A model generated the notes under the pieces. The model was given only the letters and a program-made list of their open reading frames with translations. It was not told the origin of the DNA and made no database searches. Below are positions 24,553-32,344 of a DNA stretch of 64,000 bases, piece by piece; positions within the stretch are counted from its first letter, which is position 1, and every line of letters begins with the position of its first letter. The translations under genes and the position numbers were made by a program. Origin of the DNA: Deinococcus cellulosilyticus NBRC 106333 = KACC 11606 (GTDB taxonomy: Bacteria; Deinococcota; Deinococci; Deinococcales; Deinococcaceae); NCBI RefSeq assembly GCF_007990775.1, contig NZ_BJXB01000019.1, positions 48,399-112,398 on the forward strand, written 5' to 3'.

Positions 24553-25838
24553 GAAAACAGCACAAGACCGACGACAGCCTGAAATTCCAGGACCTTCAGA
24601 GCAAACTGCTTCCTGAGTTGCACCTGCTGGCAACCCAGGTGGGCATCGACAATTACCGCAAACTCAAGAAAGACGAACTGGCCATTGCCATTCTGGAAAA
24701 GCAGGCGGAGCAGGACGGTTTCCGTCTGGCCCGGGGCTTTCTGGAGATTTCTCCTGATGGTTACGGTTTCTTGCAGGACAACCTGCTGTCCACCGAATCC
24801 CGCAGTGTGATTGTCAGTGCAGGCCTGATCAAGCAGTTCCAGCTTCGCACCGGAGACAAGATTCTGGGCCGTGCCCGTCCTCCCCGCGAGAACGAGCGTT
24901 ACGGCACCCTGATGCGGGTGGAGGCCGTCAACGGACTTGATCCCCTGACAGCTTCTCGCCGCCCCAAGTTTGATGACCTGATCCCCACCTTCCCGGACCG
25001 TCAACTGGTGCTGGAAGACCCCACCATGGACGATAACCTCGCTCTTAGGGTGATCGATCTGCTGGTGCCGATTGGCCTGGGTCAGCGTGGTCTGATTGTG
25101 GCCCCTCCCAAGGCCGGTAAGACCACCCTGATGAAGAAGATCGCCAACAGCATCGTCAAGAACTATCCCGAAATCACCGTGATGGTTCTGCTGGTGGACG
25201 AGCGCCCCGAAGAAGTGACCGATTTCCGTGAATCCGTGAAGGGTGCACAGGTTGTGGCTTCCACTTTTGATGAGCCCCCACAGAACCACGTGCGTGTGGC
25301 CGAGTTCGTCCATGAGCGTGCCCGTCGCATTGTGGAAGAGGGTGGGCATGTGGTGATCCTGCTGGACTCCATCACCCGTCTGGCCCGTGCCAACAACCTG
25401 GTGACCCCTCCCACAGGCCGCACCCTCTCCGGTGGTCTGGATTCCAACGCCCTGCACTGGCCCAAACGTTTCCTGGGTGCAGCCAGAAACATCCGTGGTG
25501 GCGGAAGCCTGACCATTCTGGCAACGGCTCTGGTGGAAACCGGGTCTCGCATGGATGATGTGATCTTCGAGGAGTTCAAGGGAACGGGCAACATGGAACT
25601 GGTGCTGTCCCGTCGCCTGGAAGAGCGCCGCATCTTCCCTGCACTGGACATTCTGAAGTCCGGCACCCGCAAAGAGGAACTGCTGCTGGCCCCTGAAGTG
25701 CTGCACAAAATGTGGCTCCTGCGCAAGGTGATCAGTGAGATGGACCCTGCCGAGGCCATGGACATGTTGCTCAACCGCATGTCCAAGACCCGCAACAACG
25801 CCGAGTTCCTGTCCACACTGGCAGGGGCAGGCGCATAA
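24549..25838 (+). CDS. rho: Transcription termination factor Rho
   Basis: Hexameric RNA-dependent ATPase and helicase that ends transcription. The 429-aa product has the N-terminal helical region, the RNA-binding cold-shock-like domain (GFLEISPDGYGFLQ), Walker A APPKAGKTTLMKK near residue 185, Walker B VVILLDSITRLARA near 270, the Q-loop/R-loop segment GGLDSNALHWPKRFLGAARNIRGGGSLTI region and the C-terminal subunit-interface motifs. Length is normal. Where many Rho proteins begin the Q-loop with SGGVD, this reads SGGLD. The upstream ORF overlapping its start and the two hairpins after it suggest post-transcriptional control, as Rho is often autoregulated. Confidence 0.97.
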   Translation: MRKQHKTDDSLKFQDLQSKLLPELHLLATQVGIDNYRKLKKDELAIAILEKQAEQDGFRLARGFLEISPDGYGFLQDNLLSTESRSVIVSAGLIKQFQLRTGDKILGRARPPRENERYGTLMRVEAVNGLDPLTASRRPKFDDLIPTFPDRQLVLEDPTMDDNLALRVIDLLVPIGLGQRGLIVAPPKAGKTTLMKKIANSIVKNYPEITVMVLLVDERPEEVTDFRESVKGAQVVASTFDEPPQNHVRVAEFVHERARRIVEEGGHVVILLDSITRLARANNLVTPPTGRTLSGGLDSNALHWPKRFLGAARNIRGGGSLTILATALVETGSRMDDVIFEEFKGTGNMELVLSRRLEERRIFPALDILKSGTRKEELLLAPEVLHKMWLLRKVISEMDPAEAMDMLLNRMSKTRNNAEFLSTLAGAGA

Positions 25839-25865
25839 CCAGCCAGACAAGAGTCTTACAAACAG

Positions 25866-25901
25866 GCCTCTGCACTGTGGTTTTTGCCGCAATGCAGAGG
25901 C
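25866..25901 (+). terminator. Hairpin after rho, probable terminator
   Basis: 9-bp stem GCCTCTGCA/TGCAGAGGC with an inner stem TGTGG/CCGCA around a T-rich loop. T residues come only about 12 nt later (CCTTTTT), so efficiency as an intrinsic terminator is uncertain. Confidence 0.5.
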
Positions 25902-26109
25902 TGACTTTGACCTTTTTAAGCATTTTCGCTTAAATGTTGAAGTCAAATTGACTGAAGCCAGTCTGAGGGAAATTTGTTGCCTGACAAAGCAAACAGCTAC
26001 AGCCAGCATTCAGGTCTAAAGTGAACGTTTCATGTTCTCATCTTGTGTTTTGGTGTCTGAAACACAAAAACCTTGAAAGGCCTGAAAATGAGCCTCTCAT
26101 GAGCTGTCA
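25902..26109. other. Structured non-coding spacer between rho and the M23 peptidase
   Basis: No gene. Inverted repeats: TTTAAGC/GCTTAAA (25915-25934, 6-nt loop) nested in TGACTT/AAGTCA (25902-25945), and TTGTGTTT/AAACACAA around 26044-26069. The promoter at 26110 lies after all of them, so they are not part of the M23 leader if that promoter is used. They could belong to the rho 3' end or a small RNA. Confidence 0.4.
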
Positions 26110-26138
26110 TTGAAATTGCTTAAGGCAGCCCTTAGTAT
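26110..26138 (+). promoter_or_regulatory. Promoter of the LysM/M23 gene
   Basis: TTGAAA (26110-26115), a 17-bp spacer and TAGTAT (26133-26138), followed by GGGAGGAAG as Shine-Dalgarno and a TTG start at 26157. Confidence 0.75.
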
Positions 26139-26156
26139 GGCTTCTGGGAGGAAGAG

Positions 26157-27575
26157 TTGAAGTCATTTTCGAAAAACGCCCGTCGGATCACGGCGGCCGC
26201 GATTGCTCTACTGCTTCAGCAGGCGGTTGCAACACCTCTGGTGTTCCCCTACAACTTCCGTACTGCGACCAAAACCATCTCCGTCAAATCTGTGGAATCG
26301 ACGGTTGAGCGTGGGTCTGCCATCGTTCGCATTCAGCCCGGAGATTCCCTCACCCAGATCGCAGCCGATTACGGGGTGCGTGTCAAATCCATCATGTGGG
26401 CCACAGGCATCAAGAAAGACCAGCTCAAACCTGGAATGCTCGTCCGGGTTCCGCTGGTGGCCGTGGTGGAAAACAACATCACCAAATTGCCCCCCGGAGT
26501 GTTTGTGCACGAAGTGGAATCAGGGGAGACCCTCTCCACCATTGCCCGGCGCTACGGCCTGTCGATCATCGAACTGATCAGTGCCAATCCCTACACTTCC
26601 AGTCTGGACCGCATGAAAGAAGGAGACAGGCTCTTCATTCCCAGTGCCCAGCGGGGTCTGATTGTCAAAATCAAACCCGGTCAGGACCTGGTGAGCCTTG
26701 CAGAATTCTACGGTGTGGATGTGGGACAGGTGGCCAAGGCCAACAATGCCACCCTGCCCTCCGACCTCTCTGAAGGCGACTATGTGCTCCTCCCGGGCGT
26801 GATGGCTGAAGGAACCCTTGAAGCCCTCAACACCCGCCGCCAGAACGAAATCGAAAACCGCAAGAAACGCGAGCTTCTGGAGCGTTACCAGCGTTACCTC
26901 GTTTTCGTGAAGCGCAAGAAACAGCAGCAATACGAGCGTTATCTGGCATTCCTTGAAGAGAAGAAGGAGCGCAAGGCCAGAGAGGCTGAACTGGCCAAAC
27001 AGCAGGCCATCGAAGAGGCCAGACAGCAGGCCATTGCCCGTGAGCAGGCTCGCAAAGCGGAAGCCAGAGCAGCAGTCCTGGCCAAACAACGCCAGCAGCA
27101 GCAGGCCGCCCTGGCCCAGCAGGCCAGAGCCGCCAGACGCAGCACCAGCAAAACAAGCGTGGTGCGCACCTCTTTTGATTCCAAACCTGCAGCCTCAACA
27201 GGCTTCCAGTGGCCCATGCGCAGCTTCACCATCACCAGTGGATACGGCAGACGTGGGTTCTGGATTGGTTCCAGCAACTTCCACACCGGTGTGGACATGG
27301 GTGCACCCACAGGTACACCCATTTATGCTGCCTCAAGTGGTCGCATCACCGCTTCGGGCTGGGGAAGTTACGGTATCAATGTTTTTGTCTCCAATGGTAA
27401 TATGAGGGTCATCTACGGACACATGAGCCGCACTGCAGTGCAGGTCGGGCAATATGTAGACCGTGGAGATTTGCTCGGGTATGTGGGCTGTACAGGCATT
27501 TGCACCGGACCCCACCTGCACTTTGAAGTGCAGATCGGCGGAAGCCACGTGAATCCTTACAACTACCTGCCCTGA
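26157..27575 (+). CDS. LysM-repeat M23 metallopeptidase (cell-wall hydrolase)
   Basis: Exported peptidoglycan endopeptidase, 472 aa. An N-terminal signal segment (ARRITAAAIALLLQQAVA) precedes LysM-type repeats near residues 55-100 (VRIQPGDSLTQIAADYGV), 115-160 (HEVESGETLSTIARRYGLSIIEL) and 165-205 (VKIKPGQDLVSLAEFYGV). A Lys/Gln/Ala-rich coiled coil covers about 225-325. The C-terminal LytM/M23 domain has the zinc ligands in FHTGVDMG and GPHLHFE, and the fold segments TSGYGRRGFW and GWGSYGINVFVSNG. The TTG start is backed by a strong Shine-Dalgarno sequence and promoter. It may be co-transcribed with the receiver gene 34 bp downstream. Confidence 0.94.
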   Translation: MKSFSKNARRITAAAIALLLQQAVATPLVFPYNFRTATKTISVKSVESTVERGSAIVRIQPGDSLTQIAADYGVRVKSIMWATGIKKDQLKPGMLVRVPLVAVVENNITKLPPGVFVHEVESGETLSTIARRYGLSIIELISANPYTSSLDRMKEGDRLFIPSAQRGLIVKIKPGQDLVSLAEFYGVDVGQVAKANNATLPSDLSEGDYVLLPGVMAEGTLEALNTRRQNEIENRKKRELLERYQRYLVFVKRKKQQQYERYLAFLEEKKERKAREAELAKQQAIEEARQQAIAREQARKAEARAAVLAKQRQQQQAALAQQARAARRSTSKTSVVRTSFDSKPAASTGFQWPMRSFTITSGYGRRGFWIGSSNFHTGVDMGAPTGTPIYAASSGRITASGWGSYGINVFVSNGNMRVIYGHMSRTAVQVGQYVDRGDLLGYVGCTGICTGPHLHFEVQIGGSHVNPYNYLP

Positions 27576-27609
27576 AATCTGCACCATTTTATCTACAGAT
27601 GTCCACGGG

Positions 27610-27981
27610 GTGATCATGCAACGCATTTTGCTGGTAGATGATGAAGAACAAATTCTGCAACTGCTGGAGATGTTCCTGGAGATGAACGGGTACCGTCCGG
27701 TGCTCGCTCACTCCAGGCAGGAAGCCCTCCGTCAGGTGGCCAGCAATGACATTGATCTGGCCATTCTGGATGTGTGCCTGGATGATGCCAATGGTTTCGA
27801 TCTGGGCCGAGAGATCAAAGCAGACCACCCACAGCTTCCTCTGGTCTTTCTGACTGGACTCAGTGCCGAGAAAGACCGGGAGACAGGCCTCAGCATTGGG
27901 AATGCATACCTGGTCAAACCTTTTCAGCCAGATGTGCTGCTGAACGTCATCCAGCAACAGCTTTCCAGTTCACCTGCTTAA
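27610..27981 (+). CDS. Single-domain response regulator
   Basis: 123-aa receiver domain without output module. It has the acidic pair in LLVDDEEQ, the phospho-acceptor Asp in LAILDVCLDD (near residue 53), the Thr in FLTGLSAEKD and the conserved Lys in YLVKPFQPD, so it should be phosphorylatable. The frame opens at GTG 27610; ATG 27616 is an alternative. No histidine kinase is nearby, so its partner is encoded elsewhere. It follows the M23 gene by 34 bp and ends at a strong terminator, so it may be the second gene of that operon. Confidence 0.9.
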   Translation: MIMQRILLVDDEEQILQLLEMFLEMNGYRPVLAHSRQEALRQVASNDIDLAILDVCLDDANGFDLGREIKADHPQLPLVFLTGLSAEKDRETGLSIGNAYLVKPFQPDVLLNVIQQQLSSSPA

Positions 27982-28001
27982 ACTGGTACCTAAAAAGTCT
28001 G

Positions 28002-28032
28002 AAAACTGGTTCTTCTAAAGAACCAGTTTTTT
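28002..28032 (+). terminator. Intrinsic terminator 8 nt before pdxS
   Basis: Stem AAAACTGGTTCTT/AAGAACCAGTTTT with a very short loop, followed by a T-rich run. It ends the M23-receiver transcript, yet it abuts the pdxS start codon and so leaves no room for a normal pdxS promoter and ribosome-binding site. Confidence 0.88.
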
Positions 28033-28039
28033 CTTTAAC

Positions 28040-28930
28040 ATGCAAGACATGGAAAAAGGCACCTTACCCATCAAAACCGGTTTCGCAGAAATGTTCAAAG
28101 GCGGCGTGATCATGGACGTGGTCACCCCCGAACAGGCCATCATTGCAGAACAGGCCGGAGCCACTGCCGTCATGGCCCTTGAGCGCGTTCCTGCAGACAT
28201 CCGTGCAGACGGTGGCGTTGCCCGCATGAGTGACCCCAAAATGATCAAAGGCATCATCGAGGCGGTCTCCATTCCCGTGATGGCCAAAGTGCGCATCGGT
28301 CACTTCGTGGAAGCCCAGATCCTGCAGGCCCTGGGTGTGGACTTCATCGACGAATCCGAAGTGCTGACCCCCGCAGACGAGTCCTACCACATCTTCAAGC
28401 ACGACTTCAAAGTGCCCTTCGTGTGCGGAGCAAAAAACCTCGGGGAAGCCCTGCGCCGCATCGGTGAAGGTGCCGCAATGATCCGCACCAAAGGCGAAGC
28501 AGGCACCGGCAACGTGGTGGAAGCTGTGCGCCATGCCCGCACCGTTCTCGGTGAAATCCGTGCCATCCAGACCAAGCCCGTTGAGGAACTCATGACTGTG
28601 GCCCGTGACCTCCAGGCTCCCTATGAACTGGTCCGTTACATCCACGAGCACGGCAAACTGCCTGTTGTGAACTTCGCCGCAGGTGGCGTGGCCACCCCAG
28701 CAGACGCTGCCCTGATGATGCAACTGGGCCTCGAAGGTGTGTTCGTGGGCTCCGGCATCTTCAAATCCGACAACCCCGAAAAACGCGCCCGTGCCATCGT
28801 GAAGGCCGTCACCCACTACAACGACGCCGACATCCTGGCCGAAGTCTCCGAAGACCTCGGGGCACCCATGACTGGCATTGGCATCGATGAAATCATCGAA
28901 GCCGACAGAATGGCAAAACGGGGCTGGTAA
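28040..28930 (+). CDS. pdxS: Pyridoxal 5'-phosphate synthase subunit PdxS
   Basis: Synthase subunit of the DXP-independent PLP pathway; condenses ribose 5-phosphate, glyceraldehyde 3-phosphate and ammonia from PdxT. The 296-aa barrel has VIMDVVTPEQAIIAEQAGA, the catalytic lysine region IPVMAKVRIGHFVEAQ, the GEAGTGNVVEAVRH loop and VNFAAGGVATPADAALMMQLG, all highly conserved. It is followed by pdxT after a spacer with an inverted-repeat element. The ATG at 28040 has no Shine-Dalgarno sequence and sits right behind a terminator; ATG at 28049 is an alternative start. Identification is certain. Confidence 0.97.
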   Translation: MQDMEKGTLPIKTGFAEMFKGGVIMDVVTPEQAIIAEQAGATAVMALERVPADIRADGGVARMSDPKMIKGIIEAVSIPVMAKVRIGHFVEAQILQALGVDFIDESEVLTPADESYHIFKHDFKVPFVCGAKNLGEALRRIGEGAAMIRTKGEAGTGNVVEAVRHARTVLGEIRAIQTKPVEELMTVARDLQAPYELVRYIHEHGKLPVVNFAAGGVATPADAALMMQLGLEGVFVGSGIFKSDNPEKRARAIVKAVTHYNDADILAEVSEDLGAPMTGIGIDEIIEADRMAKRGW

Positions 28931-28942
28931 GACCCTCTTGGT

Positions 28943-29004
28943 GGGCGTTGCACGTTGCGCCCCTACACCTGGGTGCTAACGTAGGGGCGCAGCGTGCTGC
29001 GCCC
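28943..29004. repeat. 24-bp inverted-repeat element between pdxS and pdxT
   Basis: Arms 28943-28966 and 28981-29004 match as an inverted repeat at 21 of 24 positions, with a 14-nt loop and ends containing CGCCCCTAC/GTAGGGGCG. Each arm also has internal dyad symmetry (GCGCAGC-GT-GCTGCGC type). The GTAGGGGCG-type hairpin resembles short dispersed repeats known from many bacteria. Confidence 0.75.
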
Positions 29005-29024
29005 TTCTTTGCTGGAGGAACCAC

Positions 29025-29612
29025 ATGAAAATCGGCGTTCTGGCCCTGCAGGGGGCCTTTCGTGAGCACAGACAGATGCTGGAAAAGCTGGGGGTGGAGG
29101 TCACTGAGGTCCGGCTCCCGAAACATCTTGTAGGTTTAAGTGGACTGGTGATTCCCGGAGGGGAGTCCACCACCATGGGCAAACTGATGATGGATTATGA
29201 CCTGAAAGAACCCATCCAGAAGTTTTATCAGGAGGGTGGGGCCATTTTCGGGACCTGTGCCGGGGCGATCATGCTGGCCAGTGAGATTGAAGGGCAACCG
29301 AAGCACATCCAGGGCAAACAGCCCTCCCTGGAATTGATGGACATCACCGTGGCCCGCAATGCTTTCGGGCGTCAGGTGGACTCCTTCAAAGAACCCCTGA
29401 CCATCAAAGGTCTGGAGAGCAGCTTTGATGCGGTCTTCATCCGGGCTCCAGTGATCACCCATGTGGGTCAGGATGTGGAGGTGCTCTGTGAGCACCAGGG
29501 GCAAGTGGTGCTGGCCCGTTCTGGTCGCCTGATGGCTGCGAGCTTTCACCCAGAACTGACCAGAGATGCCAGGGTCCACGAACTCTTCCTGAAAACTTGC
29601 GTGAAAGCGTAA
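29025..29612 (+). CDS. pdxT: Pyridoxal 5'-phosphate synthase glutaminase subunit PdxT
   Basis: Class I glutaminase that feeds ammonia to PdxS. The 195-aa product has the conserved VLALQGAFREH start, VIPGGESTTMGKL, the nucleophile Cys in FGTCAGAIMLA (near residue 82) and the His-Glu pair in ASFHPELT. Normal family length. Shine-Dalgarno TGGAGGAACC is good. It is the second gene of the pdxST operon and is followed by a strong terminator. Confidence 0.97.
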   Translation: MKIGVLALQGAFREHRQMLEKLGVEVTEVRLPKHLVGLSGLVIPGGESTTMGKLMMDYDLKEPIQKFYQEGGAIFGTCAGAIMLASEIEGQPKHIQGKQPSLELMDITVARNAFGRQVDSFKEPLTIKGLESSFDAVFIRAPVITHVGQDVEVLCEHQGQVVLARSGRLMAASFHPELTRDARVHELFLKTCVKA

Positions 29613-29628
29613 TCTCAAAAGTTCAATT

Positions 29629-29665
29629 GTGCAGAGGCAGATTTCTTGTGCCTCTGCACCTTTTT
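29629..29665 (+). terminator. Intrinsic terminator of pdxST
   Basis: 11-bp perfect stem GTGCAGAGGCA/TGCCTCTGCAC, 9-nt loop, then five T. Confidence 0.92.
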
Positions 29666-29702
29666 GGGTCTGCCAATTGTCTAAATGCGTATAAATGTCC
29701 GT

Positions 29703-29730
29703 TTCACACCATCCCTGAAGCTGATACACT
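29703..29730 (+). promoter_or_regulatory. Promoter of the aspartate kinase gene
   Basis: TTCACA (29703-29708), a 16-bp spacer and TACACT (29725-29730). A leader of about 115 nt follows before the ATG at 29855, with a good GGGAGGT Shine-Dalgarno sequence and a short imperfect ATGCTG/CAGCAT hairpin (about 29791-29825). Confidence 0.6.
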
Positions 29731-29854
29731 ACACACCGAGAGCTTGCAGGATTGGCCCACGCCAGGACTGCCAGAGCACATCAAAGCTGACATGCTGTGA
29801 CCAAAGAAAGCTGGGTTTTTCAGCATCTGGCGCAGCTTCCAACGGGAGGTCTGG

Positions 29855-31243
29855 ATGATTATCATGAAATTCGGTGGCACGCTGATGGGCTCAGCGCAGG
29901 CCATCCAACATTCCGCAGGTCTGGTGGCACATACCGTCCAGCAAGGGGAGAGAGCGGTGGCTGTGGTGTCCGCCATGTCGGGTGTGACCGACACCCTGAT
30001 CAAGGTGGCAGGCAGTGCAGAAAACGGCGACATCGCCTTCGCCAACGACGAACTGGCCCTCCTGAGGAACCGTCACCTGAACACCGCCCATGAACTGGGT
30101 GCTGCTCCAGACAGCCACACCATGCTGGAAATCCGCGAACTGCTTGAAACCCTGCGCCAGACGGTGGTGGGTGTGTACCTGCTTCGCGAACTGAGCCCCA
30201 GAAGCCGTGACCTGATCGTGTCCTTCGGAGAGCGTCTTTCTGCCCCCCTGATGGCCATTGCCCTGCAGCAACTCGGTGTGCATGCCCACAACCTGACCGG
30301 GGGTCAGGCGGGCATCCTCACCGACCAGCACTTTGGCAATGCCCGTCCGCTGCCGGAGGCCTTTGATCGCATTCCTGCTCGCCTGGAAGGACTTTTTGGT
30401 GCAGGCATCACCCCTGTGGTCGCTGGTTTTATCGGGGAGACCAAAGAGGGCGCCATCACCACCCTCGGGCGTGGAGGCACGGACTACACCGCCACCATCA
30501 TCGGTGCTGCCCTCAAAGCCGATGAAGTGTGGGCCTGGAAGGACGTGGATGGGGTCATGACCACCGATCCCCGCATGGTCCCTGAAGCCCAGAACATCCA
30601 GCACCTCTCGTACGCCGAGATCATGGAGCTGGCTTTCTTCGGGGCAAAAGTGCTGCACCCCCTGGCCGTGACCCCTCTGCAGGAGCACGCCATCCCCCTG
30701 CGTGTGAAGAGTGCCGCTGATCCTTCCTTCGCAGGCACCCTGATCACTGGCAAGGCCGTGCGCAACAAGCCTGTGAAGGCCGTAACGGCCATCCGTCAGG
30801 TGTCCATCATCACCGTGGGTGGAGCCCTGGTGGGTGTGCCCGAGACGGTTGCTGAGATCTTCGATACACTGGCCCGGGCCCAGATCCCGGTCCTGATGAT
30901 CTCCCAGAGTTCCAGCATGGCCAACGTGTCTCTGGTGATCCAGAACGCTTACGCCAGAAAAGCCATGTCTGAGCTCAAGGCTGCTTTTGCCAAAGCGGAC
31001 CTGGTGCGGGATTTTGAATTCCAGGAGAACATCGCTGTGGTCGCCATCGTCGGTGAAGGCATGCGTGGGGCCAGAGGGATTGCTGCCAAACTCTTCTCTG
31101 CACTGGCAGAAGAGGGCATCAACCTGCTGATGATCTCCCAGGGGTCTTCCGAGTTCAACATCTCCCTGGCCATTGAGGACCGGGATGTGGCCAAGGCCGT
31201 TCAGGCCGCCCACAAGGCTTTCGAACTGGAAAAAGCCGACTGA
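29855..31243 (+). CDS. lysC: Aspartate kinase
   Basis: Phosphorylates aspartate as the first step to threonine and methionine (and, in many bacteria, lysine). The 462-aa product has the kinase N-terminus IIMKFGGTLMGSAQAI, VVSAMSGVTDTL, the SFGERLSAPL block and the ATP site TLGRGGTDYTATIIGAAL. Two C-terminal ACT regulatory domains follow (ISIITVGG-like VSIITVGGALVGVPETVAEIF and VVAIVGEGMRGARGIAAKLF), so feedback inhibition is expected. If the host makes lysine by the aminoadipate route like other Deinococcus-Thermus, the role is in Thr/Met synthesis. It stands alone with its own promoter and a 115-nt leader. Confidence 0.94.
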   Translation: MIIMKFGGTLMGSAQAIQHSAGLVAHTVQQGERAVAVVSAMSGVTDTLIKVAGSAENGDIAFANDELALLRNRHLNTAHELGAAPDSHTMLEIRELLETLRQTVVGVYLLRELSPRSRDLIVSFGERLSAPLMAIALQQLGVHAHNLTGGQAGILTDQHFGNARPLPEAFDRIPARLEGLFGAGITPVVAGFIGETKEGAITTLGRGGTDYTATIIGAALKADEVWAWKDVDGVMTTDPRMVPEAQNIQHLSYAEIMELAFFGAKVLHPLAVTPLQEHAIPLRVKSAADPSFAGTLITGKAVRNKPVKAVTAIRQVSIITVGGALVGVPETVAEIFDTLARAQIPVLMISQSSSMANVSLVIQNAYARKAMSELKAAFAKADLVRDFEFQENIAVVAIVGEGMRGARGIAAKLFSALAEEGINLLMISQGSSEFNISLAIEDRDVAKAVQAAHKAFELEKAD

Positions 31244-31259
31244 GACTCTGGATCTGTGG

Positions 31260-31329
31260 GGGCGGGCCGCTGGCTCGCCCTCTTTCTTGCAACAAACAAT
31301 CTGGGCGGCGAGGAATCCCTCTGCCGCCC
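31260..31329. repeat. Two GC-rich hairpins between lysC and the phosphoesterase
   Basis: Hairpin 1 (31260-31280) GGGCGGGCC/GGCTCGCCC is followed by TCTTTCTT and could end lysC; its stem is identical to the repeat at 3001-3019 on the other strand. Hairpin 2 (31303-31329) GGGCGGC-GAGG/CCTC-GCCGCCC sits on the side of the convergent phosphoesterase gene. Confidence 0.65.
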
Positions 31330-31357
31330 GGCATCATGTATGTGTATTGCAGGGTCC

Positions 31358-32068
31358 TTAAGAGAACTTTCCGGTCTGGATCACTTGAACGAGCACCGGA
31401 GGCAGGTTCCAGGCGAGAATGTCGAAGGCTGCGGCATGGAAGTCGTAAACCACTTTGTGCATCTTGATTTTGACTTCCTGCTCACCGATGTCCATGATGC
31501 ACACGTCTGCTCCGGGCTCACGGTTGAGGGTGAGGCCCACCGATCCGGGATCAACCACGTACCCACCATTGCGCAATTCACGCACCATGGGGATGTGGCT
31601 TCCGCCGCAGACCAGAATCTTGCAGTTGAGCGAAGTGAGCAGGTCCTCGAGGGTTTTGCTGCCCTGAGAGAGGTCCAGGCGTCCTTCTGGACTTAAAGGA
31701 CTGCCGTGGCAGTAGCGCAAGCGACCATAAGGGGTCATGAGCCTTCCGGTGGGGCTGAAGGATTGCAGATAGAGCTTGTCTTCTTTGGAGAGCACCCCTC
31801 GGGTCCATTCCAGGACCTCCTCGGAAATGCCTTTGCGTCGCTCGGCTTTGGCGACGCCTTCAAAGCTGACTCTCAGATCGCTGCTGCCCAGTCCGCAGGT
31901 GATGGAGTGGTTGCGCACAAACTCGATGCACTCTGCGGGGCTGGCTCCGTAACCTACCAGGTCACCAAGGGAGATGACCTGATCCACTCGGGAGTCCTGG
32001 ATGACTCTCCAGGCGGCTTGCAAGGCGTGGATGTTGGCATGGATGTCGCTGATGAAGGCCAGTTTCAT
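31358..32068 (-). CDS. Calcineurin-like phosphoesterase with altered metal motifs
   Basis: 236-aa protein of the YfcE/MJ0936-like metallophosphoesterase family. Motif I DIHANIHAL and motif II GDLVGYGASPAEC are canonical. Motif III, normally GNHD, reads GLGSSDLRV, so the Asn and His are lost. HGSP (motif IV) is present. The last motif, normally GHTH, reads GGSHIPM, keeping only the final His. Several metal ligands and the catalytic His are therefore missing, which suggests a weak or changed activity, or a binding role. The frame is intact, so it is not a pseudogene by sequence. Strong AAGGAACGGG Shine-Dalgarno. Stands alone. Confidence 0.83.
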   Translation of the reverse strand: MKLAFISDIHANIHALQAAWRVIQDSRVDQVISLGDLVGYGASPAECIEFVRNHSITCGLGSSDLRVSFEGVAKAERRKGISEEVLEWTRGVLSKEDKLYLQSFSPTGRLMTPYGRLRYCHGSPLSPEGRLDLSQGSKTLEDLLTSLNCKILVCGGSHIPMVRELRNGGYVVDPGSVGLTLNREPGADVCIMDIGEQEVKIKMHKVVYDFHAAAFDILAWNLPPVLVQVIQTGKFS

Positions 32069-32344
32069 ATTCCCGTTCCTTGCATGATTTTACAATATCC
32101 GAATTGATGTTGTGGTGCATGAAAATGAGTGGATTACACAATAATTACAGGACTGGACAGCAAATTTCAAGGCCCTGTTCTGAATCAAAGCTGTGGTGTA
32201 GCTGAAAAACCTTCAGTTTGACGGATTCCGACTTCAGCTTCGGGCTAGACAACCTGAGACTGGCTTCAGACTGGAAGAGCGACCCTTCAGGGGGCCAAAG
32301 AGAGAAGCCCGATGCTTCTCAGAAAACTGCGTTAAAATTTGGGG

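Noticed and set aside
28943..29004. Intrinsic terminator between pdxS and pdxT
   Set aside because: No T run follows (CTTCTTTGC) and the two genes act as one complex; a repeat element fits better.
29891..31213. 440-codon frame opposite lysC
   Set aside because: Antisense shadow of a clear aspartate kinase.
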